Below, one piece after another: positions 1 to 4,230 of a stretch of 5,608 nt of DNA. Position numbers and translations under genes: made by a program. Numbering within the stretch: position 1 is the stretch's first letter; the number at the start of each line of letters is the position of its first letter. This DNA comes from an uncultured Candidatus Melainabacteria bacterium (GTDB taxonomy: Bacteria; Cyanobacteriota; Vampirovibrionia; Gastranaerophilales; Gastranaerophilaceae): contig CAKURN010000108.1 of the NCBI GenBank assembly GCA_934675695.1, positions 1 to 5,608 on the forward strand. The letters run 5' to 3'. The notes under the pieces were generated by a model that worked only from the letters and a program-made list of their open reading frames with translations, ran no database searches and was not told the DNA's origin.

Positions 1-75
1 ACAAACGAGTATGTGCAAGAAGTTAAAAATATAATAGTAGATGCAATAAAAAATTACAAAAATAGCCTCATTTAG
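1..75 (+). CDS. C-terminal end of an unidentified protein (5' end outside window)
   Basis: Reading frame 1 is open from the window edge to a TAG at 73-75, while the other two plus-strand frames close within about 35 bases. The 24 visible residues are helical and lysine/asparagine-rich (they end IKNYKNSLI), which fits the last helix of a cytoplasmic or periplasmic enzyme. The closing pattern, a helix ending in a tyrosine and a short charged tail, vaguely resembles N-acetylmuramoyl-L-alanine amidases, but this is too little sequence to name it. The stop codon lies inside the loop of the terminator hairpin at 58-87, as expected for a real gene end. Confidence 0.5.
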   Translation, partial: TNEYVQEVKNIIVDAIKNYKNSLI

Positions 76-87
76 GAGGCTATTTTT
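58..87. terminator. Bidirectional intrinsic terminator shared by two convergent genes
   Basis: A perfect 12-bp inverted repeat (AAAAATAGCCTC at 58-69, GAGGCTATTTTT at 76-87) encloses a 6-base loop. The right arm ends in a T run for plus-strand transcripts. The left arm gives a T run on the minus strand, so it can stop both the gene ending at 75 and the DUF378 gene ending at 88. The plus-strand stop codon sits in the loop, and the minus-strand stop codon abuts the stem. Confidence 0.85.
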
Positions 88-312
88 TCAGCAATTGTAA
101 TGAGAACATTGCATTTCATCTCTAATTGAGAAAATCAAGTAACCAACCGCACACAAGCCAACGATTGTGTAGATTGCTCTTGAAATTGCTGACATATCGC
201 CAAACAAATATCCAATTAAATCGAAATCAAATGCTCCGATTAGCCCCCAGTTTAGTGCGCCTATAATAACTACTGTATATGTTATCCATTTGAAAATATT
301 CATGAAATTCAT
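88..312 (-). CDS. DUF378 family small membrane protein
   Basis: This 74-residue protein has two predicted membrane helices, roughly residues 8-26 and 44-62. The family hallmark NWGLIG is at residues 21-26 at the end of the first helix, followed by a short polar loop with FDFDLIGYLFG. Length, two-helix layout and motif match the DUF378 family of small bacterial inner-membrane proteins, whose function is unknown. The start at 312 is favoured over the Met at codon 4 because GGAGG lies 5 bases upstream of the first ATG but 14 bases upstream of the second. The last residues (QCSHYNC) carry two cysteines and a histidine, which is unusual for the family as I know it. The gene is monocistronic, with its own terminator and a weak promoter. 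Confidence 0.88.
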   Translation of the reverse strand: MNFMNIFKWITYTVVIIGALNWGLIGAFDFDLIGYLFGDMSAISRAIYTIVGLCAVGYLIFSIRDEMQCSHYNC

Positions 313-317
313 TTTTT

Positions 318-322
318 CCTCC
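318..322 (-). promoter_or_regulatory. Ribosome binding site deciding the DUF378 start
   Basis: The minus strand reads AAAGGAGG, then five A residues, then ATG at 312. The spacing suits the first Met and not the Met three codons later. Confidence 0.8.
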
Positions 323-338
323 TTTAAAATTCAAGTTT

Positions 339-367
339 AGTATATTTTAAAGAAAAGAAAAAAGTAA
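339..367 (-). promoter_or_regulatory. Possible promoter of the DUF378 gene
   Basis: On the minus strand a TATACT -10-like hexamer (344-339) lies 17 bp downstream of a poor -35 candidate, TTACTT (367-362). Transcription would start near 332, about 20 bases before the start codon. The -10 is good and the -35 matches only its first two bases, so this is tentative. Confidence 0.3.
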
Positions 368-392
368 TCTTGAACAAACCTAAGCCAACTGT

Positions 393-1844
393 CTATATTT
401 TTCCTAAAATATTCAATTTGTAGTCAAGCCCGATTTCTTCAAAACAGACAACAGGAACATCCATAAACAACTGAGAAACCAATATAAAAATAACTTGTCT
501 AAATTGTTGTGGCACAATAATAACGGCGTTTTGGTTTATTATGTCATTTTTTGTTTCTTTTAGTATTTTTTTAAATTTTGAAAATTTCGACAAATCGATT
601 CTTATGTTGTTTTCATCTTTATTGGTTTGTTTTTCCAACAATTCAATTGTATCGTCATCTAATTCGTATGCAAAAATTTCTTTTTCTTTTGTAGAAATAC
701 TGTCAGAAATTTGCCTAGATAGAGCGATTCTTAATCTATCTAATAAATCTGCTTTATTTGGGTCGTCAGAAAAATCGTTCAATTTTTCAAAAATATAATT
801 TATGTTTCTGATGCTTACTCTTTCTCTAATAAGTTGAATTAACAAGTATTTCAATTCAGAAGCGCTGATATAATCGCCTAAAATATTGTCTACCAAAAGT
901 TCATTTTGTGCAGAAACCATATCTATATAGCGGTTTAAATCATTATAGTCAAAAATTTCATCAACATGAACAATTGCATAATAGCTTAAATAATTAGCTA
1001 TATATTCGCTAGCTTCGATACCTTCAATCCAAAAATCTTTGCAGTCTTCTTTTTTTATCCAAACAACTTTTCTTTTTGTTAAAGTATCTTTTGTTTTGTA
1101 TGAGTGTTTGATTGGTTCATTTGTATTTAACTCGTCTTCAAAAAATGCAAGACAATCAGGATAAACAAAACCATTTACAACGGCAACACCATGGATATTA
1201 ATTGTAAATTCGTATTCATCAAGAGAAGAATTTTCGATAAACTGAACTTTTGGAATAATGTAGCCCAATTCTTTTGTCAATTCTTGTCGAACTTTTACTG
1301 TTTGAGATAGAAGATTTTTTTCGTTTTGTGGATTGCAGATAGAATAAATCTCTGATGACAAATTGATAGAGAGTTTTTCTTCTCCTAGTAATTTTGTCAT
1401 TTTGGAAGGAGCTAAAATTTCTTTTAAATCCCTTTTTAGATCATTTAGTTCGTCAATTTCTTTTTTAACTTCTTCATTTAAAAATTCACGCTCTGTGTCT
1501 TTTGAAGTTTCTAAAAATTTTTTTATTTTTTCAATTTTTGCTTTTTTATCGCCAATTTTTTTCTGCAAATTTATGCACAATTCGTAAGGTTCTTCTTTTG
1601 AATACATCATTTTTTCTACTTGAGAACGAAAAGAAATGATATCTTCTTGAGTTTCTTCTTGTGTATTTTCGACTTCTTTAACGAAGATACAATTATAGAC
1701 AATTTTAGAATTTTGTTCTGCTTCATAAATTGAATACAACTCCCAACCCGCGAGTGCCATTGAGTTTAGGGAGTTTTCAAGTAGTGCTGTATCATCTGTT
1801 GGTATTGATTTTATAGAAAATTCTTGTCTGTAATTTTTTGTCAT
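393..1844 (-). CDS. Soluble FHIPEP (FlhA/SctV cytoplasmic domain) protein with DUF4177-like N-terminus
   Basis: The protein has 483 residues and no membrane helix. Residues ~1-58 resemble DUF4177 (a 'LNSMALAGWELYSIY' core and a closing strand 'YNCIFVKE'). Residues ~88-145 are a highly charged, lysine/glutamate-rich coiled coil. Residues ~157-478 match the cytoplasmic domain of FlhA, the export gate of flagellar and type III secretion: 'RQELTKELGYIIPKV' (186-200), 'VVWI' (260-263), 'ELKYLLIQLIRERVSIR' (330-346) with 'IFEKL' after it, 'LLDRLRIALSRQIS' (367-380), and a final 'VIIVPQQFRQVIFILVSQLF' (441-460) ending in 'FEEI'. Full FlhA is about 690 residues with some eight N-terminal membrane helices, and these are absent here. 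In FlhA this domain forms a nonameric ring that docks chaperone-substrate complexes. Whether this protein does so is unknown. No other export gene is in the window. The ATG at 1844 lacks a Shine-Dalgarno site but precedes the N-terminal domain, and no earlier in-frame start codon is seen. The domain call is by eye and fairly secure; the function is not. Confidence 0.8.
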   Translation of the reverse strand: MTKNYRQEFSIKSIPTDDTALLENSLNSMALAGWELYSIYEAEQNSKIVYNCIFVKEVENTQEETQEDIISFRSQVEKMMYSKEEPYELCINLQKKIGDKKAKIEKIKKFLETSKDTEREFLNEEVKKEIDELNDLKRDLKEILAPSKMTKLLGEEKLSINLSSEIYSICNPQNEKNLLSQTVKVRQELTKELGYIIPKVQFIENSSLDEYEFTINIHGVAVVNGFVYPDCLAFFEDELNTNEPIKHSYKTKDTLTKRKVVWIKKEDCKDFWIEGIEASEYIANYLSYYAIVHVDEIFDYNDLNRYIDMVSAQNELLVDNILGDYISASELKYLLIQLIRERVSIRNINYIFEKLNDFSDDPNKADLLDRLRIALSRQISDSISTKEKEIFAYELDDDTIELLEKQTNKDENNIRIDLSKFSKFKKILKETKNDIINQNAVIIVPQQFRQVIFILVSQLFMDVPVVCFEEIGLDYKLNILGKI

Positions 1845-1848
1845 ACTT

Positions 1849-1854
1849 ATTATA
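1849..1854 (-). promoter_or_regulatory. TATAAT -10-like box just upstream of the FHIPEP gene
   Basis: A perfect TATAAT on the minus strand ends 4 bases before the ATG at 1844, with no convincing -35 (TTCAAT at 1879-1874 with a 19-bp spacer is the best). If used, transcription would start at or just inside the start codon and give a leaderless mRNA. The gap is AT-rich, so chance is possible. The alternative is read-through from the pilin gene 74 bp upstream, with no terminator seen between them. Confidence 0.3.
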
Positions 1855-1918
1855 TTACCACGATAGAAGCTTAATTGAATATATTTGTTAAATTATTTTA
1901 CTAAATTCAATTTTCCCC

Positions 1919-2662
1919 TTAGATTGATTTTTCAAGCCAAATTTTCGCTCTTTTGCGGGGAATTAATTTTCCATCAGCACGAATTGAATATGCAAAAGGA
2001 CAAATATCTTTTATATCATCACATTTTTCACTTCCGCCGGATGGAATGCCATCTATATCAATACAGATTATTTTTGAACATCTATAAATTTCACCTCGTT
2101 TTTTGTTTTCATTGTAATAAAATGGAGAATAACCTGTAAACCTTTGAGTACCACTGTAAGAAACATAACCTCCAGTGTAGCCAAAAGTAAAAGCAGGAGA
2201 AAGTTGGTAAAAAACGACTCCATCAGACAGCACTATTTCTTCACCTATGTTTTTTGCTTCTTGCTTGCATTTTTCATCTGCAGAATATGAAGAAGCATTC
2301 CAGTCTGAACAATAAAAAGAAAGCGTATCTGTTTGTGTTAAGTATTTTGAACAGTTAACTTTTTTTGTTGTTAAATTATCGGCAATTGTTTTGCATAAAT
2401 AAGTGGCATCATCACTATTTATATTAGAATCAACTATACTTCCATCAGGTTTTACCCCCAAATCTCCATTCAAATAATATTTATCAGAATTTATTAAAGT
2501 GGAAATTGTTTGATACAGTGTATCATGAGCTTTTTTAAATTTCATCACATTTTTATCAGGTTTAGAATTCATTGCAACAGGAATGATTATTGATGTGATT
2601 ATTCCAATTACAGTCAATGTTATTAAAATTTCTGCAAGCGTAAAAGCCTTTGTATTTGCCAT
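1919..2662 (-). CDS. Type IV pilin-like / pseudopilin protein, cysteine-rich
   Basis: The 247-residue precursor begins MANTKA followed by FTLAEILITL. This is a class III prepilin signal: a short basic leader, cleavage by prepilin peptidase before the Phe at residue 7, the conserved Glu at mature position 5, then a hydrophobic helix through about residue 29 that anchors and assembles the subunit. The exported part is polar and has eight cysteines (residues 90, 104, 118, 132, 195, 200, 214, 221), enough for four disulfides. It ends in 'CIDIDGIPSGG' and 'RADGKLIP', a C-terminal pattern common in pilin-like proteins of Gastranaerophilales. A longer reading from a TTG at 2692 is rejected: the ATG at 2662 has GGAG five bases upstream and gives the canonical short leader. 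No pilus assembly genes are nearby, so it is a minor pilin or pseudopilin of unassigned role. It is divergent from the XRE regulator and may be under its control. Confidence 0.87.
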   Translation of the reverse strand: MANTKAFTLAEILITLTVIGIITSIIIPVAMNSKPDKNVMKFKKAHDTLYQTISTLINSDKYYLNGDLGVKPDGSIVDSNINSDDATYLCKTIADNLTTKKVNCSKYLTQTDTLSFYCSDWNASSYSADEKCKQEAKNIGEEIVLSDGVVFYQLSPAFTFGYTGGYVSYSGTQRFTGYSPFYYNENKKRGEIYRCSKIICIDIDGIPSGGSEKCDDIKDICPFAYSIRADGKLIPRKRAKIWLEKSI

Positions 2663-2667
2663 ATTTG

Positions 2668-2671
2668 CTCC
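2668..2671 (-). promoter_or_regulatory. Ribosome binding site deciding the pilin start
   Basis: GGAG on the minus strand lies 5 bases upstream of the ATG at 2662. It supports that start over the TTG at 2692, which would add ten residues before the prepilin leader. Confidence 0.65.
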
Positions 2672-2677
2672 AATCAA

Positions 2678-2693
2678 GTTGTATATATGCAAC
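2678..2693. promoter_or_regulatory. Palindromic operator candidate, site 1
   Basis: GTTGTATATATGCAAC is a 16-bp palindrome with one mismatched pair (T at 2682 against G at 2689). It lies between the divergent pilin and XRE genes, about 15 bp before the pilin start codon and over its most likely -10 region (TATATA on the minus strand, 2687-2682). Its size and dyad symmetry suit a dimeric XRE-family repressor. That the neighbouring regulator binds it is inferred from position. Confidence 0.5.
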
Positions 2694-2712
2694 TACATGA
2701 AAATTTAACACT

Positions 2713-2718
2713 TATTAT
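2713..2718 (+). promoter_or_regulatory. -10 box of the XRE regulator gene
   Basis: TATTAT ends 6 bases before the ATG at 2725, which would put the transcription start on the A of the start codon. No Shine-Dalgarno sequence precedes that ATG, so a leaderless transcript is plausible. I do not see a convincing -35, so a role for an activator or an alternative start site remains open. Confidence 0.35.
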
Positions 2719-2731
2719 GTATGTATGCAAC
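2716..2731. promoter_or_regulatory. Operator candidate, site 2, over the regulator's start codon
   Basis: TATGTATGTATGCAAC matches site 1 (2678-2693) at 13 of 16 positions, with an identical right half TATGCAAC, at a distance of 38 bp. It overlaps the end of the -10 box and the first codons of the XRE gene, where bound protein would block transcription initiation. It is less symmetric than site 1, so it may be a weaker site. Confidence 0.4.
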
Positions 2732-3003
2732 ACAAAACCAAAAAAAGTTTACAATTAATAAAAAAACTAGGAAAAACTATAAAAAAGATGCGTGATAGTA
2801 GAGGGATTTCTTGTACAGAGCTTGCTTATAGTTTTGATATTGATAAAGGTAATTTAAGTAGAATTGAAAACGGTTTAATTGATTGCAAATTTACAACTTT
2901 GTGGAAAATTTCAGAAGCTTTGAATATGAAGCTTTCTGAATTGGTTTCGTGTTTAGAAAAAGAAATGGGAAGTAATTTTAGTCTTGGTATTGAAGAAGAA
3001 TAA
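2725..3003 (+). CDS. XRE-family helix-turn-helix transcriptional regulator
   Basis: This 92-residue protein consists almost entirely of one Cro/C1-type DNA-binding domain, residues ~12-72. The scaffold helix is 'LGKTIKKMRDSRGISCTELA', the turn follows, and the recognition helix is 'DKGNLSRIENG' (40-50). The closing helices 'TTLWKISEALNMKLSELV' are typical. There is no ligand or oligomerisation domain beyond a 20-residue acidic tail (ending GIEEE), so it resembles small repressors such as phage Cro/C1 or restriction-modification controller proteins. It probably binds as a dimer. The start at 2725 has no Shine-Dalgarno site, but an in-frame stop at 2698 limits the region and no other in-frame start codon precedes it; starting at the next Met (codon 22) would cut into helix 1. 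It is divergent from the pilin gene across a gap with two operator-like sites, and a strong terminator begins at its stop codon. What it controls beyond itself is not shown. Confidence 0.9.
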   Translation: MQHKTKKSLQLIKKLGKTIKKMRDSRGISCTELAYSFDIDKGNLSRIENGLIDCKFTTLWKISEALNMKLSELVSCLEKEMGSNFSLGIEEE

Positions 3004-3035
3004 AAACCCGAAATCTGTTGAAATTTCGGGTTTTT
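3002..3035. terminator. Strong intrinsic terminator after the XRE gene, probably bidirectional
   Basis: A perfect 13-bp inverted repeat (AAAAACCCGAAAT at 3002-3014, ATTTCGGGTTTTT at 3023-3035) has an 8-base loop and a T run on the plus strand. The A run on the left gives a matching T run on the minus strand, so it could also end the aldolase transcript after it crosses the repeat element. The XRE stop codon overlaps the first stem bases. Confidence 0.88.
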
Positions 3036-3045
3036 TATTATTGTA

Positions 3046-3081
3046 TTAAGTCAAGTCTGACTAAACTCACTCGATTTGGGT
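3046..3081. repeat. 36-bp direct repeat, copy 1
   Basis: These 36 bases are identical to 3157-3192, and the match ends on both sides (A versus G at each flank). The repeat starts TTAAGTCAAGTCTGACT and ends CGATTTGGGT. Inside it AGTCA (3049-3053) and TGACT (3058-3062) form a small hairpin with a 4-base loop. Confidence 0.95.
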
Positions 3082-3156
3082 ACGGTCTTCGTGCTTCGGC
3101 AAGACTCAACGTCTTCCCGTTCGCACTTCGCACACCTTTGCCCTCATCTTCGTTCG

Positions 3157-3192
3157 TTAAGTCAAGTCTGACTAAACTCACTCGATTTGGGT
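3157..3192. repeat. 36-bp direct repeat, copy 2
   Basis: Exact second copy of 3046-3081 with a period of 111 bp. It ends 2 bp before the aldolase stop codon (3195-3197) without altering the aldolase reading frame. Confidence 0.95.
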
Positions 3193-3194
3193 GA

Positions 3195-4154
3195 TTAGTC
3201 TTTAGCGTGTCCTGCTGTACCTAGAACGTCACGCATTTTGTGCATAACCATTTCTTTAACAGCAGTTCTACCAGGTCCCATATATTCACGTGGGTCGAAT
3301 TTTTCAGGGTGTTCAATAAAGAATTCTCTGATAGTAGAAGTCATAGCCAATCTCAAATCTGTATCGATGTTGATTTTAGCTACACCATGTTTAGAAGCAT
3401 AGTTTAACATATCTTCTGGAACACCTTGTGCATTTGGAAGGTTACCGCCATATTTGTTACATTTAGCAACAAATTCTGCGGGAACTGAAGAAGAACCATG
3501 AAGAACGATTGGGTAATCGCCAAATCCTGCTTCTTTTAGAGCATCTTTGATTTCTTTTAATCTGTCGAAGTCAAGTTTAGCTTCGCCGGCGAATTTGTAT
3601 GCACCATGAGAAGTACCAATTGCAATTGCTAATGAATCACAACCAGTTTGTCTAACAAATTCAACAGCTTCTTTAACGTTTGTATATTTAGCATCTTTAG
3701 CATCAACATTAACGTCATCTTCTACACCAGCTAATTTACCAAGTTCAGCTTCTACAGAAACTCCTCTTTCGTGAGCGTATTCAACAACTTTTTTAGTTAA
3801 AGCTACGTTTTCATCAAATGGGAATCTGCTTCCGTCAATCATAACTGATGAGAAACCGCCGTCGATACATGCTTTACAAATTTCAAAATCAGCACCATGG
3901 TCAAGGTGAAGTGCGATAGGAACTGTTGTTGTAGCTAATGCTGCTTCTACCAATTTGATTAAATATGTTTGGTTAGCATATTTTCTAGCACCTGCTGATA
4001 CCTGAAGAATGATAGGAGATTGAGTTTCTTCAGCAGCTTCTGCGATACCTTGTAGAATTTCCATGTTGTTAACATTGTAAGCTCCGATTGCATAACCGCC
4101 TGCAAGAGCTTTTTTGAACATTTCGTTTGTTCCAACTAATTTTCTTTCTGTCAT
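3195..4154 (-). CDS. fba: Class II fructose-1,6-bisphosphate aldolase
   Basis: The 319-residue cytosolic enzyme cleaves fructose 1,6-bisphosphate to dihydroxyacetone phosphate and glyceraldehyde 3-phosphate, and runs the reverse in gluconeogenesis. It is a zinc-dependent class II aldolase. 'LHLDHG' (82-87) holds the likely catalytic Asp85 and zinc ligand His86. 'VEAELG' (134-139) carries the conserved acidic residues. 'GTSHG' (180-184) and 'VLHGSSSVP' (217-225) supply the other zinc-binding histidines, 183 and 219. 'NIDTD' (262-266) binds substrate phosphate and hydroxyls. 'NVNNMEILQGIAEAA' near the N-terminus is also standard. At 319 residues it is somewhat longer than the ~285-residue Bacillus enzyme, because of the segment around 'CNKYGGNLPNAQGVPED' (232-248) and a longer C-terminus. 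The start ATG at 4154 has AAAGGA about 9 bases upstream. Its sequence is less AT-rich than its neighbours, as expected for a highly expressed gene. It could in principle be a related tagatose-bisphosphate aldolase, but the fructose enzyme is the likelier call. Confidence 0.95.
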   Translation of the reverse strand: MTERKLVGTNEMFKKALAGGYAIGAYNVNNMEILQGIAEAAEETQSPIILQVSAGARKYANQTYLIKLVEAALATTTVPIALHLDHGADFEICKACIDGGFSSVMIDGSRFPFDENVALTKKVVEYAHERGVSVEAELGKLAGVEDDVNVDAKDAKYTNVKEAVEFVRQTGCDSLAIAIGTSHGAYKFAGEAKLDFDRLKEIKDALKEAGFGDYPIVLHGSSSVPAEFVAKCNKYGGNLPNAQGVPEDMLNYASKHGVAKINIDTDLRLAMTSTIREFFIEHPEKFDPREYMGPGRTAVKEMVMHKMRDVLGTAGHAKD

Positions 4155-4193
4155 AAGTTTTTATCCTTTAAATAAAATACCTCTACATACTTT

Positions 4194-4222
4194 AATGTAT
4201 ATCAAAAATACTTTACATACAA
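4194..4222 (-). promoter_or_regulatory. Likely promoter of the aldolase gene
   Basis: On the minus strand TTGTAT (4222-4217) is 17 bp upstream of TACATT (4199-4194). Both are partial matches to the -35 and -10 consensus (3 of 6 and 4 of 6). Transcription would begin near 4187 and leave a leader of about 33 bases containing the ribosome binding site. ATACTTTA occurs twice here, at 4187-4194 and 4208-4215, exactly 21 bp apart, and may be a regulator site or chance. Confidence 0.4.
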
Positions 4223-4230
4223 GGTAAATT

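Larger units (their letters stand above)
3046..3192. repeat. 147-bp GC-rich intergenic element bounded by 36-bp direct repeats
   Basis: Two exact 36-bp repeats enclose 75 bp that is about 56% G+C (42 of 75 by my count), clearly above the AT-rich genes around it. The core has six TTCG tetramers, a tandem TTCGCAC pair (3120-3133), and short hairpins: GTCTT/AAGAC (3085-3089, 3101-3105) with an inner GC-TTCG-GC tip, and AAGAC/GTCTT (3101-3105, 3111-3115). It sits between the XRE terminator and the aldolase stop codon, so on the minus strand it would be the aldolase 3' untranslated region. No transposase or conserved protein is visible. It looks like a dispersed repeat or a small non-autonomous element, but copies elsewhere in the genome cannot be seen from here. 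Confidence 0.65.

Noticed and set aside
313..392. Terminator downstream of the FHIPEP gene
   Set aside because: There is a T-rich stretch on the minus strand (about 352-365) but no convincing GC hairpin before it; transcripts may run into the DUF378 gene.
541..798. Open plus-strand frame inside the FHIPEP gene
   Set aside because: It is antisense to a well-supported coding domain, is rich in Phe/Ser as expected of the reverse complement of Lys/Glu-rich coding, and has no ribosome binding site or family resemblance. The similar frames at 1363-1587, 1885-2139, 4302-4643 and 5100-5312 were dropped for the same reasons.
1873..1912. AATTGAAT / ATTCAATT inverted repeat between the pilin and FHIPEP genes as a terminator
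   Set aside because: The stem is 8 bp and almost all A/T with a 24-base loop, and no T run follows, so it would not be stable.
2663..2692. TTG start at 2692 adding ten residues to the pilin
   Set aside because: It would bury the short prepilin leader, and the GGAG site at 2668-2671 fits the ATG at 2662.
3104..3162. Integron attC site: ACTCAAC (fits RYYYAAC) and GTTAAGT (fits GTTRRRY) 59 bp apart
   Set aside because: The outer 7-mers are nearly complementary, but the bases just inside them do not pair as attC inner arms must, and no integrase or cassette context is visible.
3046..3192. CRISPR array: two exact 36-bp repeats with internal dyad
   Set aside because: Only two copies are present, the 75-bp spacer is too long for usual arrays, and no cas gene is in the window.
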